From NCBI GenBank assembly GCA_001599595.1, contig BCHH01000003.1, positions 957,931 through 1,021,930 of the forward strand: DNA of 64,000 bases. Direction: 5' to 3'. The translations under genes were made by a program, and so were the position numbers. This stretch comes from Beverwykella pulmonaria (taxonomy: Eukaryota; Ascomycota; Dothideomycetes; Pleosporales; Melanommataceae). Under the pieces are notes generated by a model. It made no database searches and was not told the origin of the DNA. It worked only from the letters and a program-made list of their open reading frames with translations. Shown here in pieces: positions 21,686 to 33,746 of this stretch (positions within the stretch are counted from its first letter, which is position 1; each line of letters opens with the position of its first letter).

Positions 21686-24600
21686 CTACACGGAGGGTCC
21701 AGAACATGACTCGACACAATCCCATCCGTGGTTTTTATGTAGATTTTCAAAATAAGGCTTACACATGAAACAATAATCGAAGTCTAGACAAGTTTGACAG
21801 TGGAAGCGAGGCCCGTAAATATCCTATTCCACATAAGCTTTGTTCAACAACTTCAAGATATCCACTTACATGATAACATCCATTGCACCAATATTTACCA
21901 TGACGTTCACCGTGGAATCTTACATCACTCGCAGAGAATGAATCAGCTCTTGCGCCCAGTAACGACCTACAGGATTCGGGCAAATCTTCCAACATCTTCC
22001 CATTTCCATGGAAGATAGCGACAGAAATAGGGCTCCACTGCCCTTCTGGTAGATCAATAGAGATGGATTCACTGCAAAATCCTTCCTGGATTAGTCGCTC
22101 AATAACATCAGGATTCCCTGCCCTACAAGCCCAATGAAGGGGGGACCAATGCCCGCTCCTCGATGTAGGCAAAGGGATTATATCCAGCACTGCGTTGAGA
22201 ACTGGTAATGAGCATCCTGAAGAAGCAAAATGGAGCAGATTATTCCCATTAGCATCCTCAAGTACAGGATCAAGACCTAAGCTGATAAGATCTTGGAAGA
22301 TTTCAATATGTCCACCTCGTGCGGCAAGCTGAAGAAGGGTTCTGTTGTGGGAGTCCACAAGGTATAGATCCGCATGGTACTGTTCATATGCCAAACGTAA
22401 TAGATCTGTATAACCATTGTAGGCAAGAGAGTGTAAAAAGGAGCCATGCGGACCACCAAGGCAATTAGCATCGGCTCCCTTCTCAAGAAGAAGTTTGACC
22501 ACTTCGAGATGGCCGTTGTTTGATGCTGAGTATACAGGCGTTATACCCTTATCATTGGGAACGACTACATTGGCTCCCTTTTCGAGAAGAAGCTTGACCA
22601 CTTCAAGATGGCCGCTGTCTGAAGCTGCGTTCAGGGGTGTCCATCCACTGTTGTTGGCAACTGTTATATCCGCTCCGTTCTCAAGAAGAAGCTTGACAAC
22701 TTCGAGATGACCTTTATTTGATGCTGAATACATAGGCATCATACCATGATCGTTGGGAACGGCTACATCAGCTCCGTTCTCAAGAAGAAGCTTGACTACT
22801 TCAAGATGGCCGCTGTCTGAGGCTGCGTTCAGGGGTGTCCACCCACTGTTATTGGCAACTGTTATATCCGATCCATTCTGAAGAAGAAGCTTGACAACTT
22901 TAAGATGACCTTCATTTGATGCTGAGTACACAGGCATCATACCATTATCATTGGGAACGGCCACATCAGCTCCGTTCTCAAGAAGAAGCCTGACCACTTC
23001 AAGATGGCCGCTGTCTGAGGCTGCGTTCAGGGGCGTCCATCCACTGTTATTGGCAACTGTTATATCCGCTCCATTCTGAAGAAGANNNNNNNNNNNNNNN
23101 NNNNNNNNNNNNNNNNNNNNNNNNNNNNNNNNNNNNNNNNNNNNNNNNNNNNNNNNNNNNNNNNNNNNNNNNNNNNNNNNNNNNNNNNNNNNNNNNNNNN
23201 NNNNNNNNNNNNNNNNNNNNNNNNNNNNNNNNNNNNNNNNNNNNNNNNNNNNNNNNNNNNNNNNNNNNNNNNNNNNNNNNNNNNNNNNNNNNNNNNNNNN
23301 NNNNNNNNNNNNNNNNNNNNNNNNNNNNNNNNNNNNNNNNNNNNNNNNNNNNNNNNNNNNNNNNNNNNNNNNNNNNNNNNNNNNNNNNNNNNNNNNNNNN
23401 NNNNNNNNNNNNNNNNNNNNNNNNNNNNNNNNNNNNNNNNNNNNNNNNNNNNNNNNNNNNNNNNNNNNNNNNNNNNNNNNNNNNNNNNNNNNNNNNNNNN
23501 NNNNNNNNNNNNNNNNNNNNNNNNNNNNNNNNNNNNNNNNNNNNNNNNNNNNNNNNNNNNNNNNNNNNNNNNNNNNNNNNNNNNNNNNNNNNNNNNNNNN
23601 NNNNNNNNNNNNNNNNNNNNNNNNNNNNNNNNNNNNNNNNNNNNNNNNNNNNNNNNNNNNNNNNNNNNNNNNNNNNNNNNNNNNNNNNNNNNNNNNNNNN
23701 NNNNNNNNNNNNNNNNNNNNNNNNNNNNNNNNNNNNNNNNNNNNNNNNNNNNNNNNNNNNNNNNNNNNNNNNNNNNNNNNNNNNNNNNNNNNNNNNNNNN
23801 NNNNNNNNNNNNNNNNNNNNNNNNNNNNNNNNNNNNNNNNNNNNNNNNNNNNNNNNNNNNNNNNNNNNNNNNNNNNNNNNNNNNNNAGATGGCCGCTGTC
23901 TGAAGCTGCGTTCAGAGGCGTCCATCCACTGTTATTGGCAACTGTTATATCCGCTCCGTTCTCAAGAAGAAGCTTGACAACTTCAAGATGACCTTTATTT
24001 GATGCTGAGTACACAGGCATCATACCATGATTGTTAGGAACGGCCACATTGGCTCTGTTCTCAAGAAGAAGCTTGACCACTTCAAGATGGCCGCTATCTG
24101 AGGCTGCGTTCAGGGGCGTCCATCCACTGTTATTGGCAACTGTTATATCCGCTCCGTTCTCAAGAAGAAGCTTGACCACTTCAAGATGGCCGTTGTTTGA
24201 CGCTGAGTATACAGGCGTCGTACTATTATCGTTGGCAACCGTTACATCGGCTCCCTTCTCAAGAAGAAGCTTGACGACTTCAAGATGGCCGCTGTCCGAT
24301 GCTGCGTTCAGGGGCGTCCATCCATTATTAGTGGTAACTGTTACATCAGCTCCTTTCTCAAGAAGAAGTTTGACGACTTCGAGATGGCCGCTGTCCGATG
24401 CTGCGTTCAGGGGCGTCCATCCATTATTAGTGGTAACCGTTAAATCGGCTCCTTTCTCAAGAAGAAGCTTGACCACTTCGAGATGGCCGCTGTCTGATGC
24501 TGCGTTCAGGGGTGTCCATCCATTATCGTTGGCAACTGTTATATCCGCTCCGTTCTCAAGAAGAAGCTTGACCACTTCGAGATGGCCGCTGTCTGAAGCT

Positions 24601-27600
24601 GCGTTCAGGGGTGTCCACCCACTGTTATTGGCAACTGTTATATCCGCTCCGTTCTCAAGAAGAAGCTTGACCACTTTGAGATGGCCGTTGTTTGACGCTG
24701 AGTACACAGGCGTCATACCATTATCGTTGCCAACCGTTAAATCGGCTCCCTTCTCTAGAAGAATTTTGACGACTTCAACATGGCCGTTTTCCGATGATAC
24801 ATTCATCAGTGTCCACCTGTGCTTATTCATCGTTCCTTGTTCCGCCCCAGCTTCGAGGAGTAGACGAACAACCTCAGAATCTCCATTCATGGCGGCTGTG
24901 TAGACCGGTGTTCGCCCCATAGGATCTTGAAGTTCAAGGCTCACGCCCATTCGGACGAGAGCCTTTATCATACTTCTAGAGGCGCCGGCTATAGCAGCAT
25001 TGATTGGAACCCCGAACTTCCCTCCTTCTACATTAGGATTTGCACCCCAACTAATTAACAGGTCAAACGCCAACTCATGACCTTTGAAACAAACTGCTTC
25101 TAAAGGGGTGCCGAATTCGCCTCCTACTGTATTTAATTGTGTTTTATCCTCTGCCCAGATATGTTCCATGCTAGCTGTAAGATCGAACAAAGCTGCATAA
25201 TATAGTGGGGTTCCTACAGTCCCTGTTTTCCCTTGTCTTTCATCTCCCATTGCCTCATCCGACTCAATGTACCTTCTCCATTGTTGAAAGCTCTTATTTT
25301 CAGGATGAAAGAATTCTTTCACCCGGCGGACTAGCTCGACATCGTCTTTTCCAGCAGCAGTCATATGGAAATTCCAGTGTTTTGCAGCGTAATGGATAAA
25401 TGTATAACTGTACTCATGGCCATCTTGCACTCTGTGTTCCCAGATATCGGCGTAATTCAAATAGGCAAGACAAATCGTCGCAATGTACTTGTGGTGCTCA
25501 GCCTGACCATGGGTTTGATCAAATCCGAAAGAAGGCTTTGCCGAATCTCTGAGGTTTTGCGATAAGGTGGACAGTAGAAATTCGCGAACTGATGGATGGA
25601 TCAGATGGATTGTTCTCGAACCAGCTTCGTCACCGGGTATTTTCGCCCTGACTTCAACAAGAGCCCCGCAGATGTCAGCAATTTCGCTGTTAATATAATC
25701 TTCGTCCATACTGTCGGGTAACTCGTCCAATTGTAGACTGGCGCTATCTTCACTAGGCTCAACGATAAGAGCCTCAGTAATTTCGGATACAGTTAGCGGC
25801 CGTAAGGTGAAAGTTGCCCATCTCAGTATAGCTAGAGCACGGTTCTGTTCGTCGAGCGAGTGGCTTTGGATAGTTTTCCAGTTCCTCTCATAGGTTTTAA
25901 TGAGTCCAATCGGCATGTTCTTCACGATATTCTGTAATTGCTTCGCATTTTTACCACTCCGCAATTGATCTTGTTGCAGTTTGATCCATAAAAACATACC
26001 CTCACACTTTTCAGCAAGCTGTTCTGCTAGATTTTGTCTGAGATGGTCATCTTTGTTTGGTAGCTTCTTATCAATTACACTTTTAGACAAAAGTGATATG
26101 TCGTGTCGAACATCTTCCTTGGAGATTCTGCATTGAAGCATGACCTGACCTGCATCCTGGACCATCTGTGGGGATAACTCTGCTCTTATGTCTGTTTCAT
26201 CTCGACTTGAAATAAGAATTCTTGAGACAGTTCGCTTGGTTGCTTTCTTAAGCCTTTGCAAGAATTCAGTGCGAGCATCATCCAGCCGACTGTATTCGTC
26301 AAATCCATCAAGCACAAAAATATAGCTACGGTTTTGAGAGACGATGGATCCAAAAATAGACCAAATGGCTGAGTTTGATGCTCTCTGTCCGTGTACAAAG
26401 TGTCCTTGGACGAACTCCAGAAGGTTCGAATCAAGCTCTACTAATTGAGCGATCCAGGACCGAATAATTGAACTTGGTTCGCCGCCAGCCTGAGCATGAG
26501 GAGAGGCAAAAAAAGACGCGACGGGAAGTGTTTGCACGCTTTTTAGGTATTCGACCAATCTTGCACATAGCATCGTCTTGCCATATCCGGGGGGGGCACA
26601 AATCCAGAGCAGTCTAGCCGCTTCTTCAGAAGTATCGGCTGAAATCCATGTGCGGTATGCAGGGCGAGAAAATATCCATTCACATGTTCCATTGAGACGG
26701 GTTGAGACTTGCTTGTCGTAATACTGGCTCATGTTATATCGATCGTCTAGCTTTTTAATGTCAAGCCAGTCATTGACTGCATTCTGCAATTGTAGCCTCT
26801 TCCCATGTTGTACATCATTAAACAGACGTTGGATAGCATTCTGGAAGCTTATAGATCCGCTGAGATCTTGGATGTGCTCATCTAATTCTATCAGTGTGTC
26901 ATACGTGTGATATGAAGAAGATACCTACCATTCATACGGTCTTCTAGCTCAGTTGGTCGCCGCAATGTGGGAGAGTCAGGGCTGGTCGAACTGACGAGGT
27001 TATGAGGCATGTCGATGACATTCTGGAACATCCCAACTTGGTTTACAAACTTTCCCCTACTCCTGGAAGCCCAACCAAGTCCACTTCTCATTGATGTCGG
27101 TGATACCAATTTATTCTTGTTCTTCGACTTTTCCTTTGATAAACCAGGAATATTGGTTAACAATTCGTCATGAGGGTTGGAGTCATTTGCATCGACAATA
27201 TCGTGAGCAGAACTGAGGATTCCCTGAAACATCGCTTCTGGATTCTGATTTTCGAGCCGAGGGTCGTGGATTTCCTTCCCATTTCCATCCAATATTCCAA
27301 CTACATTCGCCCATTCTTTAGGCCTCAGTTTATCGCTATCAGACTGAGCGATTGCGTGACACGATTCGACCTCGAATTCTTTGTTGGTTTCGATCTGTTC
27401 CAAGGCGCCCATGAAGGTACTAAGAAAGTCATGCATGTTAGACTGGCCCACGAACTCTGAATCTCTGCCGAAGGGGATGACTGATAAAGGCCCGTGTTTT
27501 CGTTTTGGTTGATCCATGGAGAGCGTTGAAAATATAGCATGCGGTTCGTCCTTTACAGATTCTACGAATTCTTTCCGGAGCCGAATGAATGCATTTTTCC

Positions 27601-28270
27601 GTCCCTCGCCGTATAGGAGAGGCATATGAATCTTGAATATTCCCAACAAAGAGTACGCCGCGTCCTCTTCGCGTTTCGTCTCTCGTCTTGTAGCCCATGA
27701 CATCCGCTCGTCAAAACTGAACTGAGATAGTGGGTGCCCTTGAAGAACTTGAGTAGGAATGCCTGTGGTCTCGGTAATTTCTTGCAGAAGGGAATATTTA
27801 TTTCCAAGGCGCTCGCCCTCCACAGAAAAAAATTCGACGGATTTTGGAGCAACAAGCTCTTGCAGCGTCCATCCTCGGGTAAACCATCTGCTTTTCTGAA
27901 AGGACTCATCGTTGCTAGCAAAGCCACTAATTGAAACATCAGGTAGGTATACGTAACATTTGGCCGCATCACGATACCAGCGAAACATGGAGTTGATTGC
28001 CTCTGAAAGCTCGGCGCTGCTTGATTTGTCGATGCAACATGTGTCCACCCAGAAATATTGGAGGCCATCTTCCGCAGCTTGCTTTCCGCAGAAGCGAATC
28101 TTACGATAGCCAGCTTTGGATTTACCCGCATCGCCTAGCAGGTCTCTGAAAGTGACTTCCTCCTCATCTGCTCCCCAGGTGTGGGAAAGAATGGCATAGG
28201 GCGGAATGCTGTTGCCTACACGTTCGGCCAGGCTGAAATCACCATGATCTTCAATCCGCAAGAGTCGCAT
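21686..28270 (-). CDS. HET–NACHT–ankyrin–ZZ protein (fungal NLR)
   Basis: Three exons: 26929–28270, 21870–26887 and 21686–21823. The introns are 41 bp (GTAGGT…GATAG) and 46 bp (GTAAGT…GGAATAG), and all joins are in frame (2165 codons counting the gap). The N-terminal HET domain shows PYAILSHTWGADEEEV, YFWVDTCCIDK and RGWTLQELVAP. Next comes a NACHT domain with P-loop APPGYGKTMLC (near residue 550) and Walker B IFVLDGFDEY. About fifteen near-identical 33-residue ankyrin repeats follow, then more divergent ones. The last junction completes a ZZ-type zinc finger (CNGCYHDIYGPRFHC…CFMC). HET-E/HET-D of Podospora share HET–NACHT but carry WD repeats instead. The likely role is non-self recognition leading to cell death, with ankyrins as the sensor. 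The assembly gap at 23086–23886 lies inside the repeats. Confidence 0.9.
22460..24760 (-). repeat. Tandem 99-bp ankyrin-coding repeats
   Basis: Units of 99 bp (33 aa) repeat with near identity around GHLEVVKLLLENGAD. Two unit types occur: one with GWTPLNAASDS, one with MxPVYSASN. They alternate strictly near the C-terminal side, while the N-terminal side has four consecutive GWTPLN units. The DNA is almost as conserved as the protein, which points to recent duplication or gene conversion. Confidence 0.9.
23086..23886. other. Assembly gap (801 N) within ankyrin array
   Basis: All bases are N. From the repeat register on each side, a whole number of 99-bp units would need 807 bases for eight units. 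The stated length is therefore six bases off and is probably an estimate. Confidence 0.95.
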
Positions 28271-29456
28271 AAGGGGGAGATTGTCCAGGAGCTTTAGCGA
28301 AGGAAGTTATGAGAAGATACTAGCAAGACATGAATAGTCTAAGAAATCAACAAACTACGTCTATGCTAGCTGGTGAACTCATGGAAGAAAACGCCTAAAT
28401 AACGATGAGTAAGAGATGATAGCGGGGCTGGAGGCAGTGCAAAGTGGCTGAGCGTCCATGAATCGTTGTAGGCGAGTCAGCCTCCGCGAAGTAATATAAA
28501 TTAATACAGAAAATTGATTCAATTTACCGCGATAAATATAACATTTTAGAAGAATAAATGTTTAAAAGCTAATAACACCACCGCTAATAGGGAGTGCCCC
28601 ACCACTACAACTCTTTCCTCGTCCAGCGAGAACATTCATAAAGCGGTGTTGTTATCAGCCTATATATCCATCCTTCTCTGAGGTCCCGTATGGTTAGCAT
28701 CCTGTGCTCGACGAGCAGTTTTTGGTTCGGGGGTGAACGGGAGATTGATAAGATAGTGTTCAAAAAGAGGACAGGGTCGACGGTAGGCTTCTGACTGGAT
28801 TGAACAAGGTCACTTGTCTTGAAGCGCAACCAACTCTGCAAGAGAGTAATAACTTATTAATTTAGATAAAAAGATCTAATTGCTGGCTACTCATGTTAGA
28901 ATTAACTACAAAAAGGGGAAACATTCCAAAAAGATTCTGCTAAATTTACATATTCCCGTCCTTCGCCCCGTTCTGTCAGCCCAGAGTCCCTTCTACAGCT
29001 CATTTTCAAAGGCCGCAATAAGTATAAAATGGCAGACATCAATCCTAAGCTTTGGGGTAACCTCGTCTCTAGTTTTCTGACGTTGTTCAGCATTCTTAGT
29101 GACATGGCGAACAAGGATGTATCGAAATTGCATGTTGTGCGATGGAAAAACCGTTAGCTTTGTATTAGAGCTGTAAGTAAACTTAGGTATTTTCCCCTGT
29201 AGCTTCACACAGCTTCCATTTACAAATCTGTTTATAGGTGTGTAAATGTTTGCATCATGTTCGCGCCTTGAATAATCTCACCTCTATTGTGATTGGACGA
29301 AGCAACTAAGGAAGGTTTACCCGAGCGCCATGCAATTTTCGAAAGTTGAACCTTTGACTATCTTCAATTCTAAGATTCCTCCCTATCCAACAACTCTCGA
29401 TCAAATGCCCCGATATTTAAAATACTTATTTCCTACATGCGCATAATTTGGTCACA
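28271..29456. other. Intergenic between NLR promoter and 29.4 kb gene
   Basis: The NLR gene promoter lies at the left. The middle (28500–29200) is AT-rich with scattered short frames, none recognisable. No terminal repeats or splice-joined gene seen. Confidence 0.4.
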
Positions 29457-30023
29457 ATGGCCACTCCTCAGCCACCCCTCACGCCCGACCAGCGCATCGC
29501 GCTTGAGCAAAAAGCCCGCTATGAGAAATTCGCCCGCAACGCCGCAATCGGCGGTGTAATAATATGTCCCATCATCGCGCTCATGCCGCCTCGCAAACTC
29601 GATCTCTACACCTTCTCCCTCGGCATCGGTTTCTACCTCTCAGCCGACCACCTGGCAGAATCCTACACGGGCCGTGGCCTCATCGACAACATGATGCGCA
29701 CACGGCTTCCGAACAGCCCCATATCCGCTCTGCCTACAGAGAAGGCGAGAGAGACGCAGCAGAAGCTTAGAGAGAAAGAGGCGCTGGAGAAAGGCAGCGA
29801 GGCGATGCGGAAGGCGAAGGAGGAGAAGACTGTTTGGCATAAGCTGTGGATGGGGGAAGAGGGGGAGGATTGGAAGGAAAAGAGGATGGCAGAGGAGAGG
29901 AAGGCGTTGGAGGAGGGGAAGACGTATACCAGTATGATCTTGGATCAGATCTGGGAAGTGTGGAATTGGGATAAAAAGAAGGCTGGTGAAGAGAGGAAGA
30001 ATGATGAAGAAAAGAAATCGTGA
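29457..30023 (+). CDS. Small fungal membrane protein, family often labelled 'rhomboid family membrane protein'
   Basis: Single exon, 188 aa. The start at ATG 29457 (MATPQPPLTPDQR…) is chosen because upstream codons in frame include no other ATG. After a short polar N-terminus comes a hydrophobic stretch (AAIGGVIICPIIALM), then PPRKLDLYTFSLGIGFYLSA, a block I recall from short ascomycete proteins carrying the rhomboid label. No rhomboid Ser/His dyad is visible, so protease activity is not implied. The C-terminal half is highly charged and helical (Glu/Lys-rich), ending DEEKKS. Location is probably an organelle membrane. Confidence 0.75.
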   Translation: MATPQPPLTPDQRIALEQKARYEKFARNAAIGGVIICPIIALMPPRKLDLYTFSLGIGFYLSADHLAESYTGRGLIDNMMRTRLPNSPISALPTEKARETQQKLREKEALEKGSEAMRKAKEEKTVWHKLWMGEEGEDWKEKRMAEERKALEEGKTYTSMILDQIWEVWNWDKKKAGEERKNDEEKKS

Positions 30024-30768
30024 GGAATGGCATGAAATGGAGATGGTAAAGGGGATTTGTAAAATGGATATTGTACAACATGATATGTATGATAGCATGG
30101 AAAACGGCGTTTAGGAGGTAAGGCATACGGCTTGCCGATTTTGAACACGACGAGTCTCGTTAAAACTCTTCACGAACTAATATAAAAATATTGCGTCAAA
30201 TCAGATGACACTACTCTCATTCAATCTTCGTCATTCAAATCGTGGTTTGTAGCTTGTTATCGAGCATTCACCAATCGATGCAGGCTTCTCCAGCAAACTG
30301 TTTTTCCCTGTGCACAAGATCTACGACATAGGATCCAAGGTCGCGGCTTACGAATATCAGTGGCTCTCGGGAGCAAGCTCTAACGAACAATATGCCACGT
30401 TTTCGAGCGCCATGGGAGTATAAGATCTGTTGTACAACGCCTAGCGAGGACTTTGAACACTTCCATACGCCTTACAACCATAACGCTTCAGCTCAACTTC
30501 CAGTAACCAAGGCGGGTAGCTCACAATTTCTAACTCACTCTCCGAACATCAATGTTTGTGTCTCCTTTAACACTCCCGCACGCACCCTTAGCCCAGCGCC
30601 ATCCGCCAACACGCCAAACACTCACTCACTCCCTGTCTCAGCTCAGACCTCGCCAAAAGCACACATCTATCTATATCCGCTCAACCCTCCCCCCGCTCCC
30701 AATCTGTGTAACCCGAAATTCCACTCTAAAATATCATCCCATCCTCCCGATCGATCCTCAGAGTTGAC
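30024..30768. other. Promoter and leader of the 30769 gene
   Basis: The region becomes C-rich and G-poor from about 30400, typical of a fungal 5' leader. A 156-codon frame at 30392–30862 overlaps the real start in another frame and is low complexity. No other gene. Confidence 0.4.
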
Positions 30769-32054
30769 ATGTCTCAGCCCAGCACTCCGTTCAATGACAC
30801 TGTCACCGACCCTTTCCTCCCGTCGATGGGACAAGGGGAATTTAGCCACAAGCAGGTGCTGAACAACGGATACACTTCATCACATCTCGAGCTAGCGTTT
30901 TCACCCGCGGGTAGCGACATTTTCGACCTGGATGACATTTTCGACGACAACCAACCTTCCACCGCAAACACATCCGATGTCTCCACACCCAGCTTTTATG
31001 GCTACAATTTCGGCCAAAGTGCCGACAGCTCTCTTCCTCCCTTTACATACTCCCCGGTTCCAGGCAGTACAACGCCGCATCCGTGCCCGATACAGCTTCA
31101 ACAGATATACAATGTCAACGCATTCAGTCATCCACCACTCCTCTACTCAGCAAACTCGGGTTTCCTTCATCCGCCACAACAACAGTACTCCCGCGACCAG
31201 CAACCGTACCACCGGCGCTCGCTGAGCCATAGCGATGCAGACCGTGTCTCTGCCTCGCTAAATCTGAACATGAACCCAGGATTTGTCCGACATCTCGCAC
31301 CTCGCTCCCGCCTCATGGCGGCAAGCTCCTCGCACCAATCCAGGAAGAGCAAACTAGGTATCAATACACATCAGAAAGCTGTAAGCAGGAGCATAAGCCT
31401 GGAACATGGATGCACTCGCTCGCAAAAGAGCGCCCCTACAAGTTTCTCCCAGATCGAGACAAGTATTGGGACGCCGCTGCAGATGACGCTCACAGGCACC
31501 AACGAGCCAAGGTTTAGACATATGAGCTATGAGGCGCAGTTAGCTGAGAGTCCAAGGATTCTGGAAATTGGAGCTATGGCAGTGTTGAATACGCAGGTGA
31601 TGAGGAGAAGGCATGAGGAGGGAGAAGGGAACGTGGATGGAGATCGCAAGGTGGTGTTGTTGAGGAAGTTGGACGAAATGGAGAAACACTTGAAGATGGA
31701 GCTTGGACATTGTGAGAAGGGGCTGAAGGGTTGTGAGATGATTAGGGAGGCCTTGTTGAAGCAGATGGACGATGAGGCTAAGGAAGGTGGTGGTGATGGT
31801 GGGGATGCGCTGTAAGTTTCCTCAGCTCTCAAACTACCCGAATGCTGTGATTGACTTGATTGATATCTAGTAGGCACACCAACCCCGACCCCGCTGCAGA
31901 CAACACAACATCACACGTTGCTCCCGATGAAATCCTTTCCAGCACAGACACACACCGAGACCAAACCGTGGACGCCAACACAGAGGCCCAAGATCTATTC
32001 GAGCTGTTGATGAGCGACCCAAGCGCGACCGAGTTTGGAATGGAACAGACTTAA
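30769..32054 (+). CDS. Hypothetical 408-aa low-complexity protein
   Basis: Two exons: 30769–31811 and 31871–32054. The intron (59 bp) starts GTAAGT and ends ATATCTAG; without splicing the frame ends at once. The N-terminal two thirds is Ser/Pro/Gln/His-rich and disordered with an acidic patch (IFDLDDIFDDN). Next comes an ordered helical segment at about residues 255–335 (SPRILEIGAMAVLNTQVMRR…, then a Lys/Glu/Leu coiled-coil-like stretch). An acidic tail carries AQDLFELLMSDPS. The layout resembles a transcriptional regulator but no DNA-binding domain is visible. I do not recognise the family. Confidence 0.7.
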
Positions 32055-32474
32055 TTGAATACTGTGGTTTACAACACCTGCATAGCGAGGGCATTTTACA
32101 TTGAGATTAGATGCACATACACAGCATTGGGAGGGGTTCTGCAGCGCTCGGAAAAGCACACAAAAATATACTTAAGCATTGGGATGGAGTTTTGACAGCG
32201 CTGCGCAAAGCACATAAATCCCATAGACCTCCTTATTCTTATAAAGTCTCGTCGTTTCTATGACATGAAGGGCAAACTCCAATACATGCAACGTATCCTC
32301 CACGCCACACCGCCTTTCATATGCAGAAGGCATGGAATCAACACCCAGCCAGAAAATCCATCTCGAAACGCCTAACATAATCGAAGAAGGGGAAGCAGTC
32401 ATAATGCTCTTTATGAGCCAATATGAGATGCCAATGCCGGTGCCTCAATTAGAGACATATACATCACTAGAGTG
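32055..32474. other. Convergent 3' UTR space
   Basis: Lies between the 3' ends of the 30769–32054 (+) and 32475–33469 (-) genes. No supported coding sequence. Confidence 0.4.
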
Positions 32475-33469
32475 TTAAAACCCAGTCGTTTCTGTAAAAG
32501 GCGACCCCAAGAATGGTGATATCGAGCCACTTGATTGACCTGGCCGGCTGCGCCCGAAAGGGACTTTCGTTTGTCTAGGGGATGGATCTGGGATGGGTGT
32601 CGTGCACTTGAGACAACCTTGCCCCATGCAGCACCTCTCTTCCTTCTCTTCATCCAGACAATCAACGAAGTACAACGTTGGGAAGTTTTGAATTGGAGCC
32701 ACATGGCTGATCAGGCCCGTTACGCGCCTCATCTGCTGCAGTGCGAAGTCTTCCAGGAACTCTTTTGGGAATTGTTGTTTGTACTGGCCGAATTTGTCTA
32801 CATCCATACCCCACACGCATATATCGCGGATTACGTTGCGGAGGGGGCTGTCCGGGAGCGTGTTGTTGTAGACGTAATGGAGGACGAGCTGGTGGATGTT
32901 TCCTTTATTCCGGGTGGGCTTAAAGTTGTACTTGCGGGAAAATTGTTGCATTACTTTGTTTTGGAGATCGGGAACCTGGGATACGTGTCAGTATTTGGGA
33001 AAAAGCCTGCGTATTTTTGTGAGCAAAAGCCCCATACATGAAGCACTTTCATCAGAAACGAAGCGTTGTGCACTCAAAGGAAATGATTGATCCGGCCCAA
33101 AAATCACTCACATTATACTTATCCCCCATAACCCACAATTTGGCCAATTCCATCCAACCAGGCATTCTTCCTTCTAGCGGCAAACTCCCAGTATAAACCC
33201 ATGACAAGAACTCACCAAATGCCCTAGGATCATCGTCCGGAAGTGGTATATGCTTGGTATCAGCCTCGAGAAACTTGCCATTCAGTGCATTGTCAAAGAA
33301 CTGCGATTTTGAGCATAGAAGTAGGATGTGTGCGTCGAATGGTGTCTCTTCTTCGCCCACGCTCAGGTTGACGATACCGCCAGTAAAGATGCTTGGGGAG
33401 ACTTAGCGCCGAAATCGATAATGCGGGGTTTCCAAGCACAAATACGTACTCGGCCGAGAGAGCAGCCAT
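32475..33469 (-). CDS. BTB/POZ domain protein
   Basis: Three exons: 33450–33469, 33112–33391 and 32475–32975 (266 aa). The introns are 58 bp (GTACGT donor) and 136 bp (GTGAGT donor). The tiny first exon encodes MAALSAD and joins in frame to IFTGGIVNLSVGEEETPFDAH, the usual BTB opening. The BTB fold continues through LLLCSKSQFFDNAL and LPDDDPRAFGEFLSWVYTG to AKLWVMGDKYNV (about residues 8–100). The C-terminal part has the BACK-like helix pattern common in small fungal BTB proteins and then a disordered tail. Such proteins often act as adaptors for cullin-3 ubiquitin ligases, but this one's partner is unknown. Confidence 0.88.
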
Positions 33470-33746
33470 CTTGGTCTCACAATGTGATTAAAGCGTACTC
33501 TGTTATCGTGGTCACGTTTCGATGTGAAGTATGAGGCGTGGATGAAGTGAAAAACGCCCGGGGAACGTAAGCCGCAGCCGCTTGTCACGCTAGACGCGTT
33601 GGGCTTAACACGAACACACGTGCCATGTCTAGATGAGGCTATCGATAAGAATGCCAAGCCTGAAACTTGACACGAACCATCTCACCTCACGTCCATTGTC
33701 ATTCCAGCATGGCCATCCACACTTCAACACCTCTCTTGGAATCAGA

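Noticed and set aside
24031..24903. 290-codon plus-strand frame with repeated LTTSRWPL blocks
   Set aside because: It is the exact antisense of the ankyrin repeats; its regularity comes from the 99-bp unit.
30392..30862. 156-codon frame upstream of the 30769 gene
   Set aside because: Overlaps the real start in another frame, is Pro/Ser/Asn/His low complexity, and lies in a C-rich leader.
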